Source: Rhodospirillales bacterium (GTDB lineage: Bacteria; Pseudomonadota; Alphaproteobacteria; Rhodospirillales; Shumkoniaceae). Taken from it: a stretch of 64,000 nt of DNA. Positions 16,924 to 26,007 of the stretch are shown piece by piece. The translations under genes and the position numbers were made by a program. The stretch covers positions 124,001 to 188,000 of the forward strand of contig JAHDSF010000005.1 of NCBI GenBank assembly GCA_018432935.1, written 5' to 3'. How positions within the stretch are numbered: position 1 is the first letter of the stretch; the number at the start of each line of letters is the position of its first letter. Under the pieces are notes generated by a model, which was not told where the DNA came from, searched no databases, and saw only the letters and a program-made list of their open reading frames with translations.

Positions 16924-17571
16924 TCAGTTCGGAAATCCAGGACCGCGAACGTCCTTGAGGTGTCGGAGCAGGCGCCCGAACCCGGCAGTCACGTCGCGCG
17001 ACCAAGCCGAGTAGATCCTCTGCCCGCGTCCCCCGCCCAGCGGCCCGTTCGGATCCACGTTGATGGGCGGCAGGTTCCATCCTCGACGTCCCGCGTCGAC
17101 ATAGCTCCAGATCACAGTCCAGCCGCCGCTTCCCAGTTCGAGCGCCAGGGCCGTCGGCTCCGCAGTCGACTTGCCGGAGTCCTTCCGCCGCTTGGCGACG
17201 CTGGTCTGCCAACCCACCACCAGAGCCATCTCAGGCCCCTCGCCCGGGATCGGCTTCCAGACCCCGATCGTGTCCGCCGTGACGTTGCCGAATTCCTCGA
17301 CATTGAAGGAGAACTTCCATTCGGTGAACTCGATGGCTCGATCGTTGAGAGCCTTTCCGCACGCGCGCCGTATCCAATGCGGATCACCCAACAACGCTTC
17401 CTGCGGCCGTCCGGGAAACATGACCGCGGCGTGCTTGCGGCAGTAGCCGACCATCAAATCGTGCATTTCTCGCGACCGCGACCGAAAGTCATCCATGCCG
17501 TCGGAGATCGCCCCTGCAACGGCCGGCGCCAGCAACATAGACCCGACGATTACCGCCACAATTTTGCGCAT
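16924..17571 (-). CDS. Secreted protein of the HEPN-Lon-FGE operon
   Basis: 215 residues from the ATG at 17571, 14 bases after the restored stop of the large HEPN-Lon-FGE gene. MRKIVAVIVGSMLLAPAVAG is a signal peptide, likely cleaved after AGA. Mature protein shows GYCRKHAAVMFPGRPQEALL and a C-terminal Trp-rich part (GGWTVIWSYVDAGRRGWN), suggesting a beta-rich periplasmic domain with a possible disulphide. No recognised family. Its tight spacing to the core gene argues for a shared function. Confidence 0.65.
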   Translation of the reverse strand: MRKIVAVIVGSMLLAPAVAGAISDGMDDFRSRSREMHDLMVGYCRKHAAVMFPGRPQEALLGDPHWIRRACGKALNDRAIEFTEWKFSFNVEEFGNVTADTIGVWKPIPGEGPEMALVVGWQTSVAKRRKDSGKSTAEPTALALELGSGGWTVIWSYVDAGRRGWNLPPINVDPNGPLGGGRGQRIYSAWSRDVTAGFGRLLRHLKDVRGPGFPN

Positions 17572-17928
17572 CTTCTGTCTTCTCTTTATTGGACGGCAAC
17601 GACCCTGAAGCCAAATTTCGCATAGCTCAATGAACGCTCGATCTTTACCCGCTTTGCGATCCTCGAGTACGCCGGCCCGTATGTCCAAGCTCCGCCCCTC
17701 GACGGATGGACCGAACAATGTCAACCGCCACCAGGAACTGGTCCGGTGGCGACACGAAGAACTGCCCCACCCTGTTGACGATGTTCTGCGGGTCGTCCCC
17801 GGAGTCCATAGGGGGGACCCGCGCGCCGTGGAGCGGCCCCCGCGAGCCATGCGGAGCGGCGTGCGGGGGGAACCTGTGGACCCCCGTGGACGACCCGCGG
17901 GGGGTGGGGGTCCGGGGGCGGGGGGCGC

Positions 17929-18708
17929 TCATGCGATCTGCTCCTCGGCCAGGGACTTGATGAGGCCTGCGCGACGCTTCTCGCGCAGCCGGTAGCTGTC
18001 GCCGCGGATGGTGAGAACGTGGCTGTGGTGGAGTAGGCGGTCGAGGATCGCGGTCGCCACCACCGGATCGCCGAACACGGTGCCCCACTCGCCGACCGAG
18101 CGGTTCGAGGTGAGCAGCATGCTGCCGCGCTCGTAGCGCCGGGACACCAGCTGGAAGAACAGGTGCGCGGCGTTGGGATCGAACGGCAGGTAGCCGAGTT
18201 CGTCGACGATCAAGAGCTTGGGTTTGGCGAAGAAGGTCAGCTTCTCCTCGAGCCGGCCCTCGGCATGGGCCTTGGCCAGCGCGGCGACGAGCGACGGTGC
18301 GGCGACGAACAGCACGCTGTAGCTCTGGCGGATCGCCTCCCGCCCCAAGGCGATGGCGAGGTGGGTTTTGCCGACGCCGGGCGGGCCGAGCAGCAGCAGG
18401 GCCTCGCCGTTTGCGACCCAGCGGCAGGCGGCGAGCTCTCGGATCTGGCGTGGGTCGACCGACGGTTGGGCCGAGAAGTCGAAGCCGTCGAGGTCGCGCA
18501 CGGTGGGGAAGTGGGCGATCTTGAGGCCCATCTCGATGCGTCGTTCGTCCTTGCGGGCGACCTCGCGCTCGCACAGGAAGGCCAGCGCCTCGCGCAAGGT
18601 CATCTCGCGCTTTGCCGCCTCGTCGAGGAGGCTGTCGAGCTGGTCGCGGATGGCGGTGAGCTTGAGCCGCGACAGCATGCCCGTCAGGACTTCGTGGTCG
18701 ACGCTCAT
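17929..18708 (-). CDS. istB: IS21 ATPase helper IstB
   Basis: 259 residues of the DnaA/DnaC-like AAA+ helper that recruits the transposase to target DNA. Walker A is LLLGPPGVGKTHLA and Walker B KLLIVDELGYLPFD; LTSNRSVGEWGTVFGD is the usual sensor region. The ATG at 18708 overlaps the istA stop as ATGA, the standard IS21 coupling. Confidence 0.95.
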   Translation of the reverse strand: MSVDHEVLTGMLSRLKLTAIRDQLDSLLDEAAKREMTLREALAFLCEREVARKDERRIEMGLKIAHFPTVRDLDGFDFSAQPSVDPRQIRELAACRWVANGEALLLLGPPGVGKTHLAIALGREAIRQSYSVLFVAAPSLVAALAKAHAEGRLEEKLTFFAKPKLLIVDELGYLPFDPNAAHLFFQLVSRRYERGSMLLTSNRSVGEWGTVFGDPVVATAILDRLLHHSHVLTIRGDSYRLREKRRAGLIKSLAEEQIA

Positions 18709-19997
18709 CGCCAGCCTCCCCCCAGCAGGCGCTCGTACTCGCCGAGCGGCCGCAACAGATCCGACGGCGGTTCGATCGGCTCCGAGGCATGACGGCCGGT
18801 CGCCCCGGCAACGCCGAGGAAGTGGCGGCGGTCGACGATGCGCTGCTTGCGTCCGGCAGTCTCGGCATGCTCGGCGACCACCGTCCCGGCATGGCGGATG
18901 ACGAGCCGGCCGGCGCTGACGGTCACCACCACGCTCTCGCCGATCAGCCGCCACGGCACCGAGTAGGCATTGGTGTCGACCTCGACGGCGCAGTCCGCCT
19001 GCACCTTGCGCACCAGCTCCCGCACCTGGCGGAACGGCGGCCGGTCGTCGAGCGGCCTCAGCGTGGCCGCCTCGTCGCGGCGGAAGCGGGCCAGCGGCAC
19101 CTCGCCAGTGGTGCCGTGGACGCGGACATCGGCGATCTCCCGCATCCACCAAGCGAGGTGCGCCTCGAGGGCGGCGAAGCTGGCGAAGGCGTGGCCGGCG
19201 ATCCCGTTCCTTTTGACGTAGCCGACGCCGCGCTCGTCCTTGCCCTTGGTCCGCGCCCGGAACGGCGCGCAGGCCCGCGGCCGGAAGCCCCAGTAGCGGG
19301 CGAAGGCGTGCAGGCGGGCGTTGAATGTCACCTCCCGCGTCGCCGCGTCGTGGTGGATCACCAGGGCCTTGGGGTTGTCGAACAGCACCTCCTCGGGCAC
19401 CCCGCCGAAGTGCCGGAACGCGCCTTCCAGGCCGTCCAGCCAGGCCGACTGCCGCTCGTGGCGGAACGCCTGCGCGTAGGTCCGCCGCGAGTAGCCGAGC
19501 GTCGCCACGAACAGGAACACCCGCACCCGCTCGCCGGCGATCGGGATCCGCAGCTCGCCAAAGTCGATCTGCAGCTGCCGCCCGGGAGGCGTCTCGAAGC
19601 GCACCGTCGCCCGCGCCTCCGCCGCCAGTTCCCGTCGCCATGGCTGCACCGCCCGCTCGACCGTCCGCAGGCTGACGATGACGCCCAGCTCGCGAGCCAG
19701 GTCCTGCCGCACCACGTCGGCATTGCCGCGATGGCGGCGGAACCGCTCCGACAACCAGTCCTCCAGCCCGTCCAGCTTCCGTTTGCGCTCCGGCGCCTGG
19801 AAACCGGGCCAGCCGCCGGCCTCGACATAGCGCTTCACTGTGTTCCGGCTGCACCCCAGCTCGGCCGCAATCCGTCGCGTCCCCCAGCCAAGCCCGCGCA
19901 GCCGGAGCATCACCCCGACCTCCCCCGGCTCCAGCATCGCCTCCCTCCGCGGATCCCCCATCCGCAGAGACTTCGGGTCCTCAATCCGTGCTTCCAT
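18705..19997 (-). CDS. istA: IS21 transposase IstA
   Basis: 430 residues. N-terminal helix-turn-helix (GWGTRRIAAELGCSRNTVKR), then the RNase H-fold core: QLQIDFGEL (first Asp), VLFDNPKALV (second Asp), and a late Glu; the C-terminal beta barrel reads VVVTVSAGRLVIRHAGTVVA. Intact length, so the element is probably active. It appears recent because the target duplication is perfect. Confidence 0.95.
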   Translation of the reverse strand: MEARIEDPKSLRMGDPRREAMLEPGEVGVMLRLRGLGWGTRRIAAELGCSRNTVKRYVEAGGWPGFQAPERKRKLDGLEDWLSERFRRHRGNADVVRQDLARELGVIVSLRTVERAVQPWRRELAAEARATVRFETPPGRQLQIDFGELRIPIAGERVRVFLFVATLGYSRRTYAQAFRHERQSAWLDGLEGAFRHFGGVPEEVLFDNPKALVIHHDAATREVTFNARLHAFARYWGFRPRACAPFRARTKGKDERGVGYVKRNGIAGHAFASFAALEAHLAWWMREIADVRVHGTTGEVPLARFRRDEAATLRPLDDRPPFRQVRELVRKVQADCAVEVDTNAYSVPWRLIGESVVVTVSAGRLVIRHAGTVVAEHAETAGRKQRIVDRRHFLGVAGATGRHASEPIEPPSDLLRPLGEYERLLGGGWR

Positions 19998-22900
19998 GAC
20001 CTCCTCCTTCTCAATGAGGGGGGTCAGTTCTCGCTGTCGTCAGAGGACCAGTTTTGCGTGGCGGCCGACAAACAATCACCGCCGAGCGGAGAATCGTCAA
20101 ACGGGCCATTCGCGTATGAGTCGTTCCAGCAGTCGGCGATGTACTCGCCCACGTTGCCAAGCATATCGTGCAGTCCGTATGCGTTGGGACGGAACGTGCC
20201 CGCCGGGGCCGTATGTGGATATCCATCGCTGCATCTGAACTTGTTAGGAGCAGCGTCCGTGATCTCCTGACCCACGAAGTTTCCAAACGCGCACGCTTGC
20301 GAGAGGCTCAAATCGTCACCCCAATATCGCATCGACGTCGATCCGCCCCGCGCGGCGTATTCCCACTGTGCTTCGCTGGGCAGCAGGTATCTCCTGCCGG
20401 TTTTCCCGGACAGCCACTCGGCATACTCGGCGGCGTCATCCCAGGTCACGCAGACCACAGGATGATCGTCCGTCTGGCTAAATCCCGGATTCTCCCAACT
20501 CCTGTTGGCCTTCTTCACCCACTCCCGCCCTTCGATCACGAAGCAGCCGCCGACTGCTGACCGGCCTGTCTCTTTCACAAAAGCCGCATATTGTCCTCTC
20601 GTCACTTCGTGCTTGCCGATCGCGAAAGGCGACTTGATCGTGACAGAGTGCTGCGGAGCCTCCCAGGCGATGCCCTCCGGCTCTGCACCTTGTTTCACCG
20701 CCCAACCCCTTTCCGCCTGGTCGCTTCCCATCGTGAAGTTTCCTGCCGGGAGCACGACCATCTCCGGACATTCGGGACAGTCACGGAACGACCGCCCGGG
20801 GACTATTCGCGAAACTGACGACGTGCCTTGGGGTGAAGACTCCGGATGCCCAACGTCTTTTCTGTTGAGAAACTTGGATGAACCTGGAATAGGCTTAAAC
20901 TGGGTGCCCCCGGTTCCAGCTCCCTCCATAATCATCCGCGCTCGCTTTATCGAATCGCGTTGGGCGGTCGTCGCGAGTTCCTCGTGCAACAGGTTCAGGG
21001 CTTCAAGGGCGCGGCGAACGCCTGCCCTCCTGACGTCCGAACGATCCTCCGAGTACGCATCAAGTGCTTCCATAAGCGCATGCAGCCTTCGGGGGGCTTC
21101 CGCGATCTCCTGCTTGGCCCCGTGCGCCCGCCGAAGGGCTTCCCTGCATTCGGGCTCCGCGCAATCGCTTTCGGGCGTTCCGAAGATAGCAGCGGCGTCC
21201 ACCAGTCGCCGGTACAGCGACAGCAGTGCTCCCCTTTCCAGCAGCACTGCGTTCTCCACCGCCTTCCAGGCATCGATCAATTCGGCCCTTCGATTCTCGA
21301 TCTCCTTCTGTTCTGCCATGGCCTGCAACGCAGCCGTCTCGGCCGCGCGATGTGTCTCGGCCATCTCTTTACGGTCCGGAGACTTCAGAGCCGTCATCGC
21401 CCTGATGAGCTCGCGCCGGGTCCCCTCCGAGGCCTGCTTCTCGTACGCGTTCCAAGCGAGATGCAGATCTCGCAGGCGGCCTTTCGATGGCAAAGAACGC
21501 GCCGCAGCCATCGCCTCCATTTGTGGAGGCGTTGCGACCTCACGGTCGAAGGCCGTCAGAGCGGCGAACGCGTCGTCGACGGCGTCGCGGTTTCGCGGCG
21601 TGTCGCTCTTCTTCAGCAGCTCGACCCGACCGACCAGTTGGCTCAGACGCGCCCTTGAGGCGGCGACCTCGGCGACCAGGTCCTTCGCCTCCTTGTATGC
21701 CGCAGCTTCCGCCGCACCCATTCTTCCCTGCGCCACCCCGTCTACTTTTTCGAGTACGGTCGAAAGCGCATCCAGCCGTTCGAGCGTCTGCTCCGTCCTG
21801 TAGCGTTCGAGCGCCGATACCAGGGCACGGTTCCGGTCATCCGCCTCCGCCAGGACGGCGCGCGCCGTCGAGCCAGCTTTCAGGGCTTCCTCCATGCCAG
21901 GGCCGACTACGCCGCTCAGATCGAACTGGTTCAGCGTTTCGAACGCCCGTGCGAGGCCGTCGACCGTCAACGCCGAGCGGTCCTGCCGCGACTTCCGATA
22001 GGATTCCTCGAGAACCCGGAGCCTTTCGTCGCGTTGGGCCATGTCCCTCCGGCATTGAGCCGAACGCTCGAACGCGGCCTCGTGCTCCCCGTCCCATCGG
22101 CTGCGATCCGTCTCGGTAATCGCCTGGGCCTTGTTCACCAAACCCATGCAGCGCGCCACGGATGATCCCGAGAGCAACTCCGCGTCGGCGATGTTCAATG
22201 CCCGCAGCCGGTCGTCGCTGGCCCGCAGTTCCGCGGGATCGAGCTTCGGGCTGGAAAACTCCGCGATCAGCAGCGCAGCCGCGATCGCAAGAACCCCGAC
22301 GCCCGCCCCGGCGGCCAGCGTCCTCCGCAACGGAACGCGTCGCTTTTCGCCCACTCCGCTCGCCTGCGCTGCGACACTCGAGTCCCCAGTCTCGTCCACC
22401 GAGGCCGCACCCGGTTCTTCGGCTTGCCAGAGATCGCTCAGATCATTGACATGGTCGACGCTGCGCCATTCGATCCCGAACTGGTTCTTCAGACGGTCCA
22501 GACGATCCAGGATCCCCTTCGAGCCCTCGGCAGAGAGCTGCGCCCGAGGAAAAACGAAGAGGCTGCGTCGCCGTCCATCCCTCTCGATCAGCGCAATCTT
22601 GTCTTGAAAGTCTCCGATGGCCCCGACGGCGCCGCGGCCGCCGGACACGATCACGCCCGTCGCATAGATCGGCCGTGACGAGTTCTCCGACTGGATGCCG
22701 TACCGCGCCATTTTGTCTGCTACGGCGATCGCCAAGCCGTAGCTCTCTCCGCGCAATCCTCGTGCGGGAGCCAGATAGACCTCGGCCCGATCACCAAGCC
22801 TGCTGCTTGTCTCTTCCGACCGCCCCTCACGCAAAGCCGCCGCGATCGCCTCCATCGGCGGAACGACCACGTGGTCCCGCAGTCCTTCAATGGCGCGAAC

Positions 22901-23626
22901 CCTGACGTAGCCGAACTGCGATCCCCCCGATCCGACGACGGGGAAGTACACGACCCCAGGCCCCGGAGACAGGAGTTCGATCGGTGCCGGTGCTGACGAG
23001 GAAGCCGACAAGCCAGGCTCGGCTGCGGCGGCACCCGCCGTCATCTCGGGCGGCGGCTCCGGCTCGTCAGGCTCCGGCGTCTCAAGATTCTCCTTCTTCG
23101 CCGCCATGCGATCGCGGCAGGCCTCCCTTTGTCGCAGAACCTTGCTTGCCGACTCCTCGAGGCCGAATGCCTTCAGTAAACGATAGGAGTTGTCCAGGAA
23201 CCGGTAGGTCTCCTCGTTGCTGAGGAGTTCCCCGCGATTCTCCTTGGTGCTGTGCGCCAGGGCCTTGTTTCGGGCGTCCAGAACCTCCTGCACCCAGCCC
23301 ATGACCCTGTCCTTGCCGTTCCGGTGCACGGCGTCAAAGACGTCCCGATGGCTCCGGATGACATGGCAGATCTGCTGCTCGTCCCAATCAGGCCGGCCGT
23401 TCACCATCCGGATCTGCGACGCCTTGGTCTCGGCCCGCTTCCGATTGACAATGTTCAGCCAGTCCTGCTTCAGCTTGCGCTCAAGCTCCGCCTGCACGAC
23501 CGGAGAAAGGGCCTCCTGGAGATTCCATAGCGTCTGACGCAAGACGCCGGCATTGAACGCCTCAAGCTCCAGCTCGTCCATTTCCTCCCCCTTGTCTTCT
23601 CCCTCTTGATTACCGGGAGGGGAATC

Positions 23627-24169
23627 TCACGGCTCCAGGACCAGACCGTGCTCGCGGACGCGATCCAGCGGCGAAACGCCCTTGTGGATCCACTCGCCGC
23701 TCAGCTGCCCCTCGGCGTCGGGAGTTCCCGTTATCCAAATCAGTCCGCCGCCATCGCGCAGGGCCACGGGCATCAATACTGGAAGATGCTCCCGATACGA
23801 GGGCTCCAGCTTCAGCGAGATCAGCCAGTCCACGTCCGGCAGGTCCGCCTTGATGACCGTCACCGAAAAGCTGTCTCCTGCCAAGTAGTGCACGACGTCG
23901 TCCGAACCCGCCGCCAGCGCGAACAAGGCCCTTCCCACGCCATGGTCGCTGAGCCGGGACGAGACTTCCGACGTGAGCGCCGCCTTGGTCCGTACATACC
24001 GATCGCGCGTCGCCGGAGAAGTCCAAAGCACACGGCTCTCCTCCCGGGTCAGTGCCGGACCGGTCGTCAGCGCGGCCCGAAATCTCCCTTCCGAGATGAG
24101 AGGCTTCTCGTCCAGAGGCTGAAGATCGAGAACCCGCGCCAACAGGTCGAACCGAGGCCCGACGTTCAT
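23627..24169 (-). CDS. Unknown soluble protein of the HEPN-Lon-FGE operon
   Basis: 180 residues; the ATG at 24169 overlaps the previous stop as ATGA. Two parts are visible: an N-terminal helical half (LTREESRVLWTSPATRDRYV, KAALTSEVSSRLSD) and a C-terminal beta-rich half (SFSVTVIKADLPDVDWLISL, HLPVLMPVALRDGGGLIWIT). No signal peptide or membrane helix, so it is cytoplasmic. The family is unknown to me. Coupling to the next gene upstream suggests the two products interact stoichiometrically. Confidence 0.65.
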   Translation of the reverse strand: MNVGPRFDLLARVLDLQPLDEKPLISEGRFRAALTTGPALTREESRVLWTSPATRDRYVRTKAALTSEVSSRLSDHGVGRALFALAAGSDDVVHYLAGDSFSVTVIKADLPDVDWLISLKLEPSYREHLPVLMPVALRDGGGLIWITGTPDAEGQLSGEWIHKGVSPLDRVREHGLVLEP

Positions 24170-25062
24170 GGCCCTTCCTCCGTATCCACGGCTCCGTCGT
24201 ATGCGCGAACTTCGTCGGCAAACGCCAGCGCGCCTTTCATGCAGTCGTACAACGCCGGTGCTGCCTTCGTTATCGTGCCGTCGCCCTTCTTCCCGACCAC
24301 CTGGCTCCCGAGCAGCGCGAGTACGGCATTGGCCAGCTCAGGGTCAGTTCTTCTCAATGCCTCGACGCAACCTCGCAGGATCTCGAAGACGTCCACCTGG
24401 TTCCGGGTATCGTGATAGAGCGCCCGGAGATCCTCGACGACTAGTGCCTCGCAGTCGCTGCAGTAGGCCCTGAAGTACTCCTCGACGGTCGCCGCCGTCC
24501 TCGGCAGGTTGCGGTCGTCCGGGTGGAACCGGCGAACGTGATCCGCGACGCCCTGCCAGTGCGCTCTCGAGCAGCGGACCTGAGGCGGTCGATCGTCCGT
24601 GTCCTCGATGATGCGATCACTGATGGCTTTGACGCGCCGCCACGTCTTCAGCTTGTCGACGCTCGACGGCGAAGCCGTTCTCAGCCCGTCGGTCAGCCAT
24701 TCATGGACGCATTCACCAAGGACGCCCATTGGCGACGGCGATCGCTCGTCTTTCGAGATCAACAGCCGAAGATCGCGATGCACCAGGACGGCAAGCCGAT
24801 CTCCGTCATGCATCAACGGCATGCCTAGCGCGAAGATACGCGCCTCGTCGTCACGTTCCCGGACCGCCTGCCATTGCCGCTGCATCGCCTGCAGCAGGGA
24901 TTGATGCCAAGCGCCTACGACCTCGTCGACCTTCTCATGCCGGTCACGCAGTGGGCCAAGAAGATCCTCAGCCCGCCCGACGGCCCACCGGGTCAGGCGG
25001 CCGCGAAGCCGCGGCCACCCTTCCCGATACCAGTAGTCCTCCTCGACAGCGAATCTGTTCAC
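24166..25062 (-). CDS. Unknown all-helical protein of the HEPN-Lon-FGE operon
   Basis: 298 residues from a GTG at 25062 preceded by GGGGGGCGGGCA. The sequence is dense in charged amphipathic helices (RHEKVDEVVGAWHQSLLQAM, DALRALYHD-like VVEDLRALYHDTRNQVDVFE). A CxxC-like pair (AYCSDCEALV) lies near residue 205. There is no signal peptide. No family recognised; it could be an adaptor or regulator for the cytoplasmic HEPN-Lon part of the large protein. Confidence 0.65.
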   Translation of the reverse strand: MNRFAVEEDYWYREGWPRLRGRLTRWAVGRAEDLLGPLRDRHEKVDEVVGAWHQSLLQAMQRQWQAVRERDDEARIFALGMPLMHDGDRLAVLVHRDLRLLISKDERSPSPMGVLGECVHEWLTDGLRTASPSSVDKLKTWRRVKAISDRIIEDTDDRPPQVRCSRAHWQGVADHVRRFHPDDRNLPRTAATVEEYFRAYCSDCEALVVEDLRALYHDTRNQVDVFEILRGCVEALRRTDPELANAVLALLGSQVVGKKGDGTITKAAPALYDCMKGALAFADEVRAYDGAVDTEEGP

Positions 25063-25086
25063 TGCCCGCCCCCCGCGTTACTCTCG

Positions 25087-25929
25087 TCACTTCACATGCA
25101 GAAACACGCCCGGGTCGGGTGTCTGCGGCGCGCGCATAGACGGTGTCTTGATCTTCAAATTCGCGACAAGCTTTTGGTATACCACCGAATCGGAAGTCCA
25201 CTGACTGTCCTCATACCTTGTCGAGCACTTGAGAGAGATCGCAATCGGGTACAGACCAGGCTGTAGATCTACGACGGGCTGGTCCACATAAAGGTCGTTC
25301 GCGACTTTCTTGGCGCCTGCTATATGGCGTCCATTCAGTTGGACGTCATAGTTGCAGGTATGTGGACCGTTATTGGAAAATTTCTTCTCCGCCTCAAAAA
25401 GTATGACATGGCTTCCCGCCTCCAGCGCCTTCAGATAGCCAGACCATCTGCTTTCAAGAACATAGTTGGCCGGCAACTGTGAGTTCCGCTTCAGCGACGG
25501 GTCCTCCATGAATTTTGCGAAGACCATAATCGGGACGGACTCGTCCACCATAAAGCCCGCAGGATACTGCGTCGTCGCCGAGAGATCGTGCTTAGGGATG
25601 ACATAAAGCTCGTAGATCAGACCCCTCGCCAAGTCTTCCGCCGTCAGGCCTCCAGTCGCGGGCTTCTGCGTCGCCGCGTTGGAGGTGGGAGCAGCCGATT
25701 TCGCAACCGGAACGGAACCACTTTGGGACTTCGCCGGACCCGTCTTCGCCGGGGCACCACCCTGACGGCTCAGCATGTCGATGATCGCATCCAGCTTAGT
25801 GTCGATCTGGTCAATCCGCTTTTCGTGCTCTTGCAGCTTCGACTGCACCTGATCATCAGCCGCCCAGACAGGAAAAGCCGCAAAGCACCCGACGATGGCA
25901 GAACTACAGACAAGCAACCGGAAACTCAT
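25087..25929 (-). CDS. Secreted protein with N-terminal coiled coil
   Basis: 280 residues. MSFRLLVCSSAIVGCFAAFP begins a signal peptide probably cut after VWA. A heptad-like coiled coil follows (VQSKLQEHEKRIDQIDTKLD), then a Lys/Pro/Ser-rich linker, then a beta-rich C-terminal domain (FMVDESVPIMVFAKFMEDPS, GSHVILFEAEKKFSNNGPHT, LYPIAISLKCSTRY) that resembles carbohydrate-binding or PA14-like sandwiches without a firm match. The RBS AGAGGGGGG matches its neighbours. It should act in the periplasm, perhaps as a ligand-presenting partner of the FGE-like domain. Confidence 0.7.
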   Translation of the reverse strand: MSFRLLVCSSAIVGCFAAFPVWAADDQVQSKLQEHEKRIDQIDTKLDAIIDMLSRQGGAPAKTGPAKSQSGSVPVAKSAAPTSNAATQKPATGGLTAEDLARGLIYELYVIPKHDLSATTQYPAGFMVDESVPIMVFAKFMEDPSLKRNSQLPANYVLESRWSGYLKALEAGSHVILFEAEKKFSNNGPHTCNYDVQLNGRHIAGAKKVANDLYVDQPVVDLQPGLYPIAISLKCSTRYEDSQWTSDSVVYQKLVANLKIKTPSMRAPQTPDPGVFLHVK

Positions 25930-26007
25930 GACTCATCCCCCCTCTTTCCGCAGATCCGCCGTTCACACGTAGGTGTCCGGCGGTCTGCAACCATGAGTGA
26001 AAGGTAC

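Larger units (their letters stand above)
17719..20070. mobile_element. IS21-family element with AACAA target duplication
   Basis: Ends are 5'-TGTC...GACA-3', as IS21 requires, with long imperfect inverted ends (for example GGACCAGTT and GTGGCGG blocks near both edges). The flanks carry the 5-bp duplication AACAA at 17714-17718 and 20071-20075. It carries istA and istB on the minus strand, in the same direction as the gene it splits. Confidence 0.93.
17586..23581 (-). pseudogene. HEPN-Lon-TM-coiled coil-FGE giant protein, split by IS21
   Basis: Restored by joining 23581-20076 to 17718-17586 (one copy of the AACAA duplication), this gene encodes 1212 residues. Residues 1-160 are a Swt1-type HEPN domain with the RNase motif RNKALAH at 104-110. 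Residues 205-385 are a Lon/S16 protease-like domain with Ser280 (RGES) and Lys328 (FQDKIA). A membrane helix lies at 421-440, then a ~480-residue helical stalk, then an FGE-sulfatase/CLec domain from 935 (MVVLPAGNFTMGSD, PSEAQWEYAARGG, GLHDMLGNVGEYIADCW, then RGGAW and FGFRVVAV). As it stands translation ends at 20024 after 15 IS-encoded residues. The predicted layout puts RNase and protease in the cytoplasm and the lectin-like sensor in the periplasm. Substrate and trigger are unknown. Confidence 0.85.

Noticed and set aside
20024..20900. Diversity-generating retroelement target, since FGE/CLec C-termini are common variable regions
   Set aside because: No reverse transcriptase, template repeat or accessory gene is visible in the window, and the interruption is a simple IS21 insertion.
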